DNA of 64,000 nucleotides from UBA5078 sp033721235 (GTDB lineage Bacteria > Pseudomonadota > Gammaproteobacteria > Pseudomonadales > Pseudohongiellaceae), in contig JAWWAY010000004.1 of the NCBI GenBank assembly GCA_033721235.1, forward strand, positions 176,547 through 240,546, given 5' to 3'. The notes below the pieces were generated by a model, which was not told the DNA's origin, did no database searches, and saw only the letters and a list, made by a program, of their open reading frames with translations. The position numbers and the translations under genes are program-made. Positions 8,137 to 17,062 of the stretch are shown in pieces (position 1 is the stretch's first letter; each line of letters starts with the position of its first letter).

Positions 8137-8820
8137 CTAGTTCGCTTGCTTTTGGTATAGGCGATAACCAACGCCATGTACCGTGTGAATGAGTTTTTCA
8201 GAAAAGGGCTTGTCCACCACACTACGCAGATTATAGATATGGGTGCGTAGAATATCGTTATCGGGAAGCTCGTCTCCCCAAATAGCGTCTTCAATTTCTT
8301 CCCGAGCGACAACGCGATCACTGTGAACCATGAGCATTTGAAGTAGCTTGCGCTGAATTGGGTTAAGAGATAGATCTTTGCCAGCTCGTGTGGCCTTTAG
8401 CGTCTGTGGGTCAAAGCTTAAATCCCCCACTTGAATAGCCGTTTGGGCCGACTCTTTGCGATCTCGCTTCACTAAGGCCGCTAGTCTAACTTCCAGTTCT
8501 CGTATGGAGAACGGCTTAACTAAATAGTCGTCGGCGCCAGCTTCAAAGCCTTCCACCTTATCGTCTAATTGATCACGAGCGGTAAGCATGATGATAGGAG
8601 TGGTGATATGAGAGTGTTCACGAATGCGTCTGCAAACTTCCATGCCATTGATTTGCGGAAGCATTATATCGAGCACTATAACGTCGTAGCGCTCTTCAGT
8701 GGCCAGCTGCAAGCCAAGCTTGCCATTGGTGGCGAAGTCCAAGACGTGTCCTTTGGGCTCGAGGTAATCAGCAATATTTTCTGCTATGTCACGATTGTCC
8801 TCTACTATCAGTATTTTCAC
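8137..8820 (-). CDS. OmpR/PhoB-family response regulator
   Basis: The 227-residue product has a receiver domain with the phosphorylated Asp51 (VIVLDIMLPQING) and the switch Lys in DYLVKPFS. A winged-helix DNA-binding domain follows (NPIQRKLLQML, LRTHIYNLRSVVDK, TVHGVGYRL). It is the first gene of the regulator-kinase operon and is divergent from the efflux operon across about 160 bp, which is the likely site of its action. It resembles CusR/CzcR/QseB-type regulators; metal specificity cannot be assigned. Confidence 0.92.
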   Translation of the reverse strand: MKILIVEDNRDIAENIADYLEPKGHVLDFATNGKLGLQLATEERYDVIVLDIMLPQINGMEVCRRIREHSHITTPIIMLTARDQLDDKVEGFEAGADDYLVKPFSIRELEVRLAALVKRDRKESAQTAIQVGDLSFDPQTLKATRAGKDLSLNPIQRKLLQMLMVHSDRVVAREEIEDAIWGDELPDNDILRTHIYNLRSVVDKPFSEKLIHTVHGVGYRLYQKQAN

Positions 8821-8979
8821 CGATTGATTCCTCGTGGGTTGAGCTACCTATATTAAGCTTTATAAGCCTCATTAAGACATTTTGCATGTCAAAAAAATGT
8901 AAACACCCTGCTTTGACAATTTTTTCACATACCTGCCTTTATCCTTTGTTCAACATAGGCTGAAAGTGAGTGAAAAAAG
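8821..8979. promoter_or_regulatory. Divergent promoter region, regulator operon / efflux operon
   Basis: This 159-bp gap must hold both promoters. On the plus strand TTGACA (8913-8918) is a good -35 hexamer, but the matching -10 (TTTATC or similar near 8938) is poor and spacing is long, as for an activator-dependent promoter. No clear direct-repeat regulator box was identified by eye. Confidence 0.4.
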
Positions 8980-10230
8980 GTGAAACACATCTCTAATATT
9001 ATCAAGTTAGGCCTGTTCATGTGGGTATTACTGCCCATTAGTGGATTGGCCCAGCAGATAGAACACCCACATCTTACCCAAGTGAAAGAATTAAGCTTTG
9101 ACGAGCTGCTTTCCTTGTCTCTACAGCGTATTCCCCAGTACCGCGAGATTAAGGCGCGAGAGGCGCAAGCGAATGCTCAGCAGTCAGTTGGCGAGGGGTG
9201 GATCGCGGGAAGGCCTAGTCTGCAAGTCGACTATCTCGACGACAGTATTCAAAGCAATCTAGGGCAAACAGAACTTAACTATGGCGTGGAGCTTCCCCTT
9301 TGGCGTTTCGGCCAGAGGCAGAACCAGCAAGACTTGGGGCAACGTTACGGAGAATCCAGCGTCGCTTGGGCGCAGAACCTAGAACTAAATGTGGCCGGGC
9401 AGTTGCGCGAGGCATTAGCCAACTACTATGAGGCGATTACCCTGCAAGCTTTGGAGCAACAAGCCACAAGAGATGCGGCAGAACTGCTGCGTATAGTGGA
9501 GTCACTCTATGAAGCGGGTGAAGCCGCACAGATGGAGGTGATGCAAGCACGCAGCCTGTTGTTGACTCAGCAGCGCAATGAGTTAGATGCCGACGCAATG
9601 AGAGTGAATGCCGAGCGCAACTATGCTGTGCTCACTGGCCTCACAGAGATTCCTGAGCTTGCCCATAGGGAAGCACTGGCCGCGGCAGACGAGATCAGCA
9701 AGTCTCATCCGCGCTTGGTCTCGCTGCAAGCCGAAGTCGCTTTGCAGCAGGCTAATGTGAAGGCAGAAGAGGCAGCGGCAAAAGGAAACCCTAGCGTTTT
9801 CGTTGGCAGTCGTCGGCAAAAGGACGGACCCAATAGTGGCTATCACGATGCATTTGCTGTCTCTGTGAGTATCCCCTTTGGTGGAAAGAAGTTTGTGTCC
9901 GCTGCCACCAGTAACGCTCGTCGCTCTCAGGTCGATGCTGAGGTGGCTCTACTAAGGGCGCAGCGAGAACTCAGCTCGCAGCTCCACGAGGTGGAGCACC
10001 AACTCTTCACACTCTCAACGCAGCTTCCCATTTTGCAAGAGCAGGCGCAGCTTTCGCAACAACAATGGGACATGGCGCGGGCGGCCTTTGAGTTAGGCGA
10101 GGTCGATATGGCAAGAGTAGTGATAGCCATGCAGCTCGCGCGCAGTAGCGCAAGAGAATATGAATCCACGCTGCTGAAACAGCAGCGCTTAATTACAGAG
10201 TTTAATCAGACTGTCGGAGTACTGCCATGA
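8980..10230 (+). CDS. TolC-family outer-membrane efflux protein (CzcC/CusC-like)
   Basis: The 416-residue product has a signal peptide (MKHISNIIKLGLFMWVLLPI; start GTG at 8980) and two homologous outer-membrane efflux repeats with long amphipathic helices rich in Gln, Glu and Ala (for example ARSLLLTQQRNELDADAM). It forms the outer-membrane channel of the tripartite pump. Its stop overlaps the adaptor ATG (ATGA). No lipobox is seen, so unlike many OprM-type relatives it is probably not lipidated. The GTG start has only a weak ribosome site. Confidence 0.88.
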   Translation: MKHISNIIKLGLFMWVLLPISGLAQQIEHPHLTQVKELSFDELLSLSLQRIPQYREIKAREAQANAQQSVGEGWIAGRPSLQVDYLDDSIQSNLGQTELNYGVELPLWRFGQRQNQQDLGQRYGESSVAWAQNLELNVAGQLREALANYYEAITLQALEQQATRDAAELLRIVESLYEAGEAAQMEVMQARSLLLTQQRNELDADAMRVNAERNYAVLTGLTEIPELAHREALAAADEISKSHPRLVSLQAEVALQQANVKAEEAAAKGNPSVFVGSRRQKDGPNSGYHDAFAVSVSIPFGGKKFVSAATSNARRSQVDAEVALLRAQRELSSQLHEVEHQLFTLSTQLPILQEQAQLSQQQWDMARAAFELGEVDMARVVIAMQLARSSAREYESTLLKQQRLITEFNQTVGVLP

Positions 10231-11318
10231 AGCACGTCCTAATCAAGAATCTCACCGCGCTGGTCGCTCTTGTTGTTTCCTCTAGTGTTTTTGCACAGGA
10301 GCAGATCGCCATAGACGAGGCCGATCTTAAGAGAATGGGCATTATCTTCTCCCCAGTTGAACCCTTAAATTCTAATTTCGGTATGCGATTTCCAGCAACC
10401 GTTATTAATTCTCCGGATAGCGCTTCCGTCATTAGTTCACGCTACTCCGGTACCGTTAGTCGGTGGTTAGCGAATGCTGGAGACCAGCTGCAGGCTGGCG
10501 ATACGATTTTGGAGATACAAAGCTCCGAGCTTATCGAGTTACAGAACGCCTGGGTGAATGCGGACGCTGAGCTGCTGCGCGCCAACTTCGAACTGACGAA
10601 AGATCGTGCGCTCTTTGAGCAAGGCGTGATTTCGCAACAGCGTTTGAACAACACTAGCACGGCCCAGCGCCAAGCCCTTTTCGCGGAACAAGCGCTGCGT
10701 ACGAGCTTGGAGTTAGCCGGTTTCGACTCACAGAAAATGACAGCCTTAAAGAGCAATGGGGAGTTTATAGGCAGCTACTTTGTCGAAAGCCCAACAACTG
10801 CTGTGCTTACCCAAAGAGGGGTCGGCGTTGGGGAGTATGTGGATAGTAATGTGAGCCTTGCCCAGCTTGATTCTAGTTCTAAGCGTTGGATAAGTGCACA
10901 TGTGCCAGCCCGCATTGCTGCGGGTGTTCAGGTGGGGCAGCGCATCACACTGGTGGGCAGTGGTGACGCGCTGACTGTTCGGCAAAAAGATCTAACAGTT
11001 GATACTCGCGACCAAAGCGTGGAGCTGTATGCTGAATTTGATGCGGATACGTCAATGACAACGGGTCAGGTGGTATCGGTTATCATTCCTCCAAGTGAAG
11101 CTGGCTTTTTAATACCCGATAGCGCTGTGGTACACAGTGGTAACCAGACGAGTGTTTATGTGCGCTCGAGCCAAGGAGTAGAGGCAAGAGTGCTTCAGCT
11201 TCAGGCGATGGGAGCGGCCTACTTTGCATTGGAAGGAATATCTAGCTCTGATCAGATTGTGATACAAGGCAGCGCTATTTTGAAGGGAATGCAGCTTGGC
11301 TTAGGAGGTGGCGAATAA
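10227..11318 (+). CDS. Periplasmic adaptor (membrane-fusion) protein of RND pump
   Basis: The 363-residue HlyD/CusB-like protein has an N-terminal signal peptide (LTALVALVVSSSVFAQ), a barrel-sandwich lipoyl half (SRYSGTVSRWLANAGDQL, GDTILEIQSSELIEL), an alpha-hairpin and a beta-barrel segment (ESPTTAVLTQRGVGVGEYV). It bridges the channel and the permease. It overlaps the preceding gene by 4 bp and the permease by 1 bp, implying tight co-translation. The Met- or His-rich N-terminal metal domains of CusB/CzcB are absent, so substrate cannot be inferred from the adaptor. Confidence 0.88.
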   Translation: MKHVLIKNLTALVALVVSSSVFAQEQIAIDEADLKRMGIIFSPVEPLNSNFGMRFPATVINSPDSASVISSRYSGTVSRWLANAGDQLQAGDTILEIQSSELIELQNAWVNADAELLRANFELTKDRALFEQGVISQQRLNNTSTAQRQALFAEQALRTSLELAGFDSQKMTALKSNGEFIGSYFVESPTTAVLTQRGVGVGEYVDSNVSLAQLDSSSKRWISAHVPARIAAGVQVGQRITLVGSGDALTVRQKDLTVDTRDQSVELYAEFDADTSMTTGQVVSVIIPPSEAGFLIPDSAVVHSGNQTSVYVRSSQGVEARVLQLQAMGAAYFALEGISSSDQIVIQGSAILKGMQLGLGGGE

Positions 11319-14300
11319 TGCTTTCAGCACTCGTTCAATCCTCTCTGAGTCAACGCCTGTTGGTATTGCTGTTGACTCTTCTCTTGATTGGCTTTGGGGC
11401 ACGGGCTCTAGTCAATATTCCCATCGACGCGTTTCCAGATATTTCGCCGACCCAGGTGAAGATTATTATCAAGGCGCCAGGTATGACCCCTGAAGAGGTT
11501 GAGTCGCTTATCACGCAGCCGGTAGAAGTAGAGCTTTTGGGAATCCCCAATCAGTCTATGCTGCGCTCAATATCGAAATATGCACTTAGTTCAATCACCT
11601 TAGACTTTGAAGATGGAACGGACATCTATTGGGCTCGTCAGCAAGTGACGGAGCGTGTGAACAATGTGCGAGAAAGCTTGCCTAGCGGAATCAGTGGCGG
11701 TCTTGCGCCCATGAGTACACCGTTAGGGGACATGTTCATGTTTACCATCGATAGCAGTGCGCTTACGCTTGCCGAGAAGCGTTATCTTTTGGACTGGACT
11801 ATTCGACCTGCCTTAAGAACTGTACCCGGTGTTGCTGATGTTAACTCATTAGGCGGCTTTGTCCGCACGTATCAAGTGCAACCGGACCGCAGTGCGATGG
11901 CGAGCCTAGGTGTGGATGCCTTAAGTCTAATAGAGGCACTTGAGAGCAATAATAAGAATGATGGTGCTGGCCGCATTAGTCAGGGCGAAGAGGCCATTCT
12001 TGTTCGTGTTACCGGGGCGCTTGGAGGGCATGAAGACATTGCAAATACGCTTGTACCAACTGCCAGCGGAGTACCGGTTCTGTTGTCTGAGATTGCCAAA
12101 GTGACCACCGGTTCTCTAGAGAGGTATGGCGCCGTAACAGCCGACGGGGCTGCCGAGGTCGTGCAGGGCTTGGTCATTGGTTTGAGAGGCGCTAACTCCA
12201 GAGACGTGGTAAACGGCGTTAAAGATAAGTTGACTCAACTCGAGACGTCTTTACCTGAAGATGTTGAAATTAATGTGTTTTATGACCGTACAGTGCTGAT
12301 AGAAAGCGCTGTCGGAACTGTTTCTCGCGCTTTGATAGAAGCTGTGATCCTAGTGCTCGTTCTGCTCGGTTTGTTCCTCGGCAATATTAGAGCGGCGCTA
12401 ACAGTTGCGATCATACTGCCGCTATCGGCTCTCTTTACCTTCCTAATGATGAGGCAGCTTAATATGTCTGCCAACCTCATGAGTTTGGGCGGACTTGTCA
12501 TTGCAATTGGAATGCTGGTTGACTCCTCAATTGTGATTGTAGAGAACATCGTCTCCTCGCTCGCGCATCAAAAGCCAGGCGCTAAACGACTGCCTAACTT
12601 ACACATTGTGTACAGGGCCGTTCGGGATGTTGCCCTGCCTGTGACCTCAGGTATTATGATAATTGTTATCGTGTTTCTACCTCTATTGACCTTAGAAGGG
12701 CTAGAGGGAAAACTATTTGGTCCGGTGACCCTAACAATTGTCTTTGCGCTGCTTGGTTCGCTTATTCTATCGCTAACTGTGATACCCGTAGTGGCTACCT
12801 TTCTAGTGAATGCGGATGCTCACAATGAACCATGGCTTAGTCGCAAGTTGACTGCGCTCTACAAGCCCCTATTGGCCAAAGCCTTGGCTCGGCCAGTGTT
12901 CCTCTTAGCATTTTCAGCGGCTCTTCTTGCAACCAGTGTTGTCGTGTTCCCCCTTGTCGGTAAGACCTTCATGCCGACCATGGATGAGGGCGATATTCTT
13001 ATTCAGCTTGAAACCATTCCCTCGGTAGGCTTAGAGGCAAATGCACGAGTAGTGCAGCAGGTTGAAAAAGAGTTATTAGAGCAGGTGCCGGAGATTAGCC
13101 GCATTGTGTCTCGTATTGGCTCTGATGAGATGGGCATGGACCCAATGGGATTGAACGAGACAGATATGTTTTTGCAGTTGCTACCGCCTGAACAGTGGAG
13201 CGTTAAAACGAAAGCCGAGCTGGAAGATAAACTGCGTTTGGTAATGGATCAGTTTGTAGGCCTGAACTACGGATTTACTCAACCTATTGATATGCGCGTG
13301 TCGGAGATGCTAACGGGATCGCGTGGTGATGTGGCGATTAAGCTGTTTGGCACAGACTTAGGTTTACTCAACAAGTACGCCAGCGAAATTGCAGGCGTCG
13401 TAGAAGGGATTCCTGGCGCTATCGATACAATTGCAACCATTAACGAAGGCGCTCAATACCTACAGGTTAATGTCGATCGAATGATGGCTGGCCGTTTGGG
13501 GCTAAATGCCGATGATATTCAGTCTCGTCTGCGAGCGGAAATTGAGGGCTTAGAAATAGGGAGTGTTATCGAAGGCGTTGCCAGAGTTCCCTTAGTGCTG
13601 CGCTATCAAGGCATCAGCGGTGATGCCTTGGCACAGTTGTCTAATAGCCTTATTAGCCTACCAAGTGGTGAACAAATTCCTTTATCGAATATTGCTAGCA
13701 TTGAACGAGTAGAGGGGCCTATCACCATTTCCCGAGAATCGGGACAACGTTTTTCTGTGATACGCACCGATGTGCGCGATCGAGACCTAGTGGGTTTTGT
13801 TAGCGAAGCTCAAGAGGTGATAGCCGCTCAGGTAGAACTCCCTGAAGCGTATAGGCTGGAGTGGGGCGGTGAGTTTGAGAATCAGCAGCGAGCAGCGGCT
13901 CGCCTGACTCTAGTGGTACCTCTGGCGCTTGCTATGATCGCATTGTTGCTATTCCTTACTTTTCATTCGATCAAGCAAACCCTCATCGTCTTGTCCAATA
14001 TTCCTTTTGCGCTAACTGGCGGCCTTATCGCGCTGTGGTTAACGGGAGAATTCTTGTCCGTACCAGCCTCGGTAGGCTTTATTGCCTTATTGGGTATTGC
14101 CGTGCTCAACGGGGTGGTGATGATGACTTATTTCAATCAATTGCGCGCTAAAGGGCTTCCTATCATGGAAGTGGTGACCGAAGGGGCGCTGCGCCGTTTG
14201 AGGCCAGTGATGATGACGGCCACTATATGCGCGTTTGGCTTGGTGCCATTGTTATTGGCTACCGGGCCAGGGTCCGAAATTCAAAGGCCCTTGGCGATAG

Positions 14301-14392
14301 TAGTAATAGGCGGGCTCATTAGCTCCACCTTACTTACCTTGTTCCTATTGCCAATTATTTACCGAACTTTTCATCGCACTATAAGTGCCTAG
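11318..14392 (+). CDS. Heavy-metal-efflux (HME) type RND permease, CzcA/CusA-like
   Basis: The 1024-residue inner-membrane proton antiporter has the family N-terminus (NIPIDAFPDISPTQVKIII), the repeated layout of two large periplasmic loops and 12 predicted helices. The helix-4 segment GMLVDSSIVIVEN carries the proton-relay Asp and Glu of HME transporters. It pairs with the channel and adaptor upstream. The helix-4 signature does not match what I recall for Zn/Co/Cd (DFG...DG...VEN) or Cu/Ag subgroups, so the exported ion is left open. The divergent two-component system and the DUF3240 gene behind it both fit a metal pump. Confidence 0.9.
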   Translation: MLSALVQSSLSQRLLVLLLTLLLIGFGARALVNIPIDAFPDISPTQVKIIIKAPGMTPEEVESLITQPVEVELLGIPNQSMLRSISKYALSSITLDFEDGTDIYWARQQVTERVNNVRESLPSGISGGLAPMSTPLGDMFMFTIDSSALTLAEKRYLLDWTIRPALRTVPGVADVNSLGGFVRTYQVQPDRSAMASLGVDALSLIEALESNNKNDGAGRISQGEEAILVRVTGALGGHEDIANTLVPTASGVPVLLSEIAKVTTGSLERYGAVTADGAAEVVQGLVIGLRGANSRDVVNGVKDKLTQLETSLPEDVEINVFYDRTVLIESAVGTVSRALIEAVILVLVLLGLFLGNIRAALTVAIILPLSALFTFLMMRQLNMSANLMSLGGLVIAIGMLVDSSIVIVENIVSSLAHQKPGAKRLPNLHIVYRAVRDVALPVTSGIMIIVIVFLPLLTLEGLEGKLFGPVTLTIVFALLGSLILSLTVIPVVATFLVNADAHNEPWLSRKLTALYKPLLAKALARPVFLLAFSAALLATSVVVFPLVGKTFMPTMDEGDILIQLETIPSVGLEANARVVQQVEKELLEQVPEISRIVSRIGSDEMGMDPMGLNETDMFLQLLPPEQWSVKTKAELEDKLRLVMDQFVGLNYGFTQPIDMRVSEMLTGSRGDVAIKLFGTDLGLLNKYASEIAGVVEGIPGAIDTIATINEGAQYLQVNVDRMMAGRLGLNADDIQSRLRAEIEGLEIGSVIEGVARVPLVLRYQGISGDALAQLSNSLISLPSGEQIPLSNIASIERVEGPITISRESGQRFSVIRTDVRDRDLVGFVSEAQEVIAAQVELPEAYRLEWGGEFENQQRAAARLTLVVPLALAMIALLLFLTFHSIKQTLIVLSNIPFALTGGLIALWLTGEFLSVPASVGFIALLGIAVLNGVVMMTYFNQLRAKGLPIMEVVTEGALRRLRPVMMTATICAFGLVPLLLATGPGSEIQRPLAIVVIGGLISSTLLTLFLLPIIYRTFHRTISA

Positions 14393-14400
14393 GGGGAAGC

Positions 14401-14727
14401 ATGACGAAACACGATGTTTCTAAGTCTGAAGGGCCACGCACCATGTTGGTATTGAATGTGGCACCCGCTCTGGCAGAAGATTTGATCGACTACCTACTTA
14501 GGATTGATGGGGTTGATGGCTTTACCTCTTACCATGTTCATGGTCATGGAGAGCATGGGGGCTTGACTGTAGCAGAGCAGGTCAGTGGGCGACGCAAGCG
14601 CGAGCAGTTTGAGATACTGATCGCGGAGCCCTTAATTCCCACTGTTATTGCCGGCCTAGCCGAGAATGTCGGCAGGGATATTGTTTATTGGGAACAAAAC
14701 ATTGCCAAGCTCGGCCGCATTACCTAG
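14401..14727 (+). CDS. DUF3240 family protein (PII-like accessory of HME-RND operons)
   Basis: The 108-residue soluble protein follows the permease by 8 bp (AGGGGGAAGC before the ATG is a strong ribosome site). It matches the DUF3240 group typically encoded after CzcA/CusA permeases. A His-rich stretch, YHVHGHGEHGG (about residues 43-53), could bind metal. The rest (FEILIAEPLIPTVIAGL) fits a ferredoxin-like/PII fold. Inferred role: cytoplasmic metal-dependent modulator of the pump. Confidence 0.8.
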   Translation: MTKHDVSKSEGPRTMLVLNVAPALAEDLIDYLLRIDGVDGFTSYHVHGHGEHGGLTVAEQVSGRRKREQFEILIAEPLIPTVIAGLAENVGRDIVYWEQNIAKLGRIT

Positions 14728-14922
14728 AGAATGGGTACTGCTTTATTTTTCTTTTTTGTTTCAATAAGATAGCTAAGTGACTGGTGCAGAGGGAAACGTT
14801 TTGCGCAGTAATCCGGTCTCTAATGCACGCGATACTATAAGCTCACTAACAGCGTAAGCGAATGTTGTTAATTGTGCCTTGTTGCGCTCAGATAGCATAT
14901 TATGACAAAAAGGAGAAAGTTT

Positions 14923-16089
14923 ATGTTACGACCCTTATTACTGGCGGCGGCATTCAGTGTCGGTTTAGCTGGTGTTGGTGTAGTGCAGGCCCAATCGGAG
15001 CTGCACCGCTCTGCTCTTCACGACTTTAACGTAGTCACCGTTGTCGATGGCTTAGAAGTGCCATGGTCGATGGCTTGGCTGCCCAATGGCGACATGCTAG
15101 TAACAGAGCGAGCAGGGCGCCTGCGCATTGTGCGCGATGGTCAATTGCTTCCAGAGGCTGTTCCTGGGGTGCCAGAGGTGTTTACCACGGGTGGACAGGC
15201 TGGTCTATTCGATGTTCTTCCTCACCCAAACTTTGAAGATAACCAGTACTTATACCTCAGCTTTGCCAAGCCTCAAGAAGAGCGCGGTGCGTCTACTACG
15301 ACTATTGTTCGTGGGCGTCTAGTGAACGATCGCCTGGAAGATGTGACCGAAATCTTTGCAGCGAATGCTGCCGGTGCGGGCCATTACGGTGGCCGTATCA
15401 TCTTCGATGACGAGGGATATCTATTCGCCTCTTTAGGCGACAGAATGGCGCCGCCACGAGGCGATCTATCTGCTCACCCTGCACAGGATTTGTCTAATCA
15501 TCACGGTGTGATTGTGCGCTTAAATGACGATGGCAGTGTGCCAGAGGATAACCCTTTTGTGGGTGAAGATGGAGTAGAACCGGCTATCTGGAGTTATGGG
15601 CACCGAAGCCCACAGGGCCTTGCCCAAGATCCTGTTAGCGGCAAGCTCTGGATGACTGAACATGGTCCTCAGGGCGGTGATGAAGTGAACCTTGTTCAAC
15701 CGGGTAAGAACTACGGTTGGCCAGTAGTGGGACGTGGCCTGAACTATGGTCCAGGCACGCCTATTCATGAATCAATAGCAGCCGACGGTATGGAGAACCC
15801 TGCTCACTTTTGGGTACCGTCCATCGCAGCGTCCGGCCTAGCTATCTATAATGGCTCCCAGTTCCCTGAGTGGAGTGGTGATCTGTTTGCCGGTGGCCTC
15901 GCGGGTGAGCAATTGGCTCGCCTAACGCTAAACGAAGAAGGCACAGAAGTGATGTATGAGGAAACCTTGTTACCTTATATTGGCCGAATTCGCGATGTGA
16001 GAGTAGGGCCTGATGGGTATATCTATGTGGCTATCGAGTCTCGAAGCCGCCAACCCACACCAATCGTTCGTTTAGAACCTGCTAACTAA
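14923..16089 (+). CDS. PQQ-dependent aldose sugar dehydrogenase (YliI/Asd type)
   Basis: The 388-residue soluble periplasmic beta-propeller quinoprotein starts at 14923, where AGGAG sits 7 nt upstream and a typical signal peptide follows (MLRPLLLAAAFSVGLAGVG). An in-frame ATG 21 nt earlier would place the ribosome site inside the gene. Family landmarks include VPWSMAWLPNGDMLVTERAG, GAGHYGGRIIFDDEGYLF, SYGHRSPQGLA, MTEHGPQGGDEVN and NYGWPVVGRG. Enzymes of this kind oxidise aldoses with PQQ and Ca2+ and pass electrons to the respiratory chain. It stands alone, with about 195 bp of T-rich non-coding DNA before it and a hairpin behind. Confidence 0.88.
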   Translation: MLRPLLLAAAFSVGLAGVGVVQAQSELHRSALHDFNVVTVVDGLEVPWSMAWLPNGDMLVTERAGRLRIVRDGQLLPEAVPGVPEVFTTGGQAGLFDVLPHPNFEDNQYLYLSFAKPQEERGASTTTIVRGRLVNDRLEDVTEIFAANAAGAGHYGGRIIFDDEGYLFASLGDRMAPPRGDLSAHPAQDLSNHHGVIVRLNDDGSVPEDNPFVGEDGVEPAIWSYGHRSPQGLAQDPVSGKLWMTEHGPQGGDEVNLVQPGKNYGWPVVGRGLNYGPGTPIHESIAADGMENPAHFWVPSIAASGLAIYNGSQFPEWSGDLFAGGLAGEQLARLTLNEEGTEVMYEETLLPYIGRIRDVRVGPDGYIYVAIESRSRQPTPIVRLEPAN

Positions 16090-16096
16090 ACCGTTT

Positions 16097-16134
16097 TGGG
16101 GTCGGGCTTGTATTATGAGCCTTGACCCCATTTT
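16097..16134. terminator. Hairpin terminator after sugar dehydrogenase gene
   Basis: TGGGGTC-GGCT pairs with AGCC-GACCCCA around a short AT-rich loop, followed by TTTT. The outer arms contain the GGGGTC/GACCCC core seen in the repeats elsewhere in the window. Confidence 0.7.
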
Positions 16135-16248
16135 AGTTAGAGCCAGAGCGAGCATTGCCCGCGTTAAGAAGCTACAAACAAGCTTTTCAAAATAGTCTAA
16201 ACTGATATAAATTGCATTTGCCTTTTTACATCAATTTGGAAGTCCATC

Positions 16249-16506
16249 ATGTTTAAAACCGTTTCAGCTCTCGCATTGCTTGGCGTGATTTGCGCTTGTG
16301 CCCCCTTACCCGACTCTGAGCGGCCAATCCGTACTCAGTCAGATGTCGATCGCTACAATGCAACAGTGTCCTCGGAAGGGGAGAAGTTGGTGTGCGAGCG
16401 CGAACGAGTGGTGGGCTCTAATATGCCGCAGTTTGTCTGTATGACAGTCAATCAACGTGAGCGGCTAGCTAGGGCTGCTGTGGAGGCACTTGAGAGCGTT
16501 CGCTAA
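16249..16506 (+). CDS. Small lipoprotein of unknown function
   Basis: The 85-residue product has a short leader and a lipobox-like VICAC, predicting a lipid-anchored N-terminus at Cys16 or Cys18. The remaining segment has two Cys (KLVCERERV, PQFVCMTV) that could form a disulfide, and an Arg/Glu-rich end. GGAAG lies upstream of the ATG. I do not recognise a family. It converges on the SnoaL-like gene with a shared terminator. Confidence 0.6.
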   Translation: MFKTVSALALLGVICACAPLPDSERPIRTQSDVDRYNATVSSEGEKLVCERERVVGSNMPQFVCMTVNQRERLARAAVEALESVR

Positions 16507-16524
16507 AGCGACGCTCAGAGGCAG

Positions 16525-16556
16525 GCAGCTATCTAGGCGTTACTTTCGATAGCTGC
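16525..16556. terminator. Hairpin between convergent genes
   Basis: GCAGCTATC (16525-16533) pairs perfectly with GATAGCTGC (16548-16556), with a TTCT tail on the plus strand. It lies between the small lipoprotein and the SnoaL-like gene. Confidence 0.65.
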
Positions 16557-16570
16557 TTCTAGCCACTCTT

Positions 16571-17029
16571 TTACTCTAGAATATATCGACGCTTTAGTGT
16601 GCGCTTGGCTATTTTCCAACCCTCTTCTGTGAGCACAAATTCATCGTGGTACTCGCCGATGAAGGCTGGCCCACTAACCGTGTTTTCGCCCGGTGGCGCG
16701 CTATAGATAGTGGCGTAGCTAACACCAGTGGCATGGGTGTCGTCGATAGGCTCGATGAATATGGTGCTCATCTCATGACGCCCTGTATTGCCTTCACGAA
16801 TACTGTCGATTCTTGCGCGAATATTGTCTCTGCCTACCCAGTTCTGCCCTAGAACCGACAAGCTTGCATCTTCCGTAAACAGGTTTGAAAACTCTTCTGC
16901 ATTGAAGTTATCACGATGATAGGCGTAGCCATAAACGAGATTGCTGCATGCCCGATAGACGTCTTCGGCAGAAAATGCTGCTGGTATAAATGATAGAAAT
17001 AAAGCGATTGTTGCTACGAGTCTTTTCAT
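16571..17029 (-). CDS. Exported SnoaL/NTF2-like domain protein
   Basis: The 152-residue product has a clear signal peptide (MKRLVATIALFLSFIPAAFS, cut before AEDVY). The mature part has the SnoaL/NTF2 layout: FNAEEFSNLFTEDASLSVLG, a central helix IRARIDSIREG, HEMSTIFIEPI, and closing strands EYHDEFVLTEEGWKIAKRT. Such cone-shaped folds bind small molecules or act as isomerases. No catalytic residues can be assigned. Ends near a terminator shared with the convergent lipoprotein gene. Confidence 0.75.
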   Translation of the reverse strand: MKRLVATIALFLSFIPAAFSAEDVYRACSNLVYGYAYHRDNFNAEEFSNLFTEDASLSVLGQNWVGRDNIRARIDSIREGNTGRHEMSTIFIEPIDDTHATGVSYATIYSAPPGENTVSGPAFIGEYHDEFVLTEEGWKIAKRTLKRRYILE

Positions 17030-17062
17030 AATCGTTCCTTAGTAAGCTCTGATTCCAGGTTC

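Noticed and set aside
8136..8321. N-terminal extension of the histidine kinase
   Set aside because: It is the antisense-frame shadow of the response-regulator 3' end; the kinase starts at 8135.
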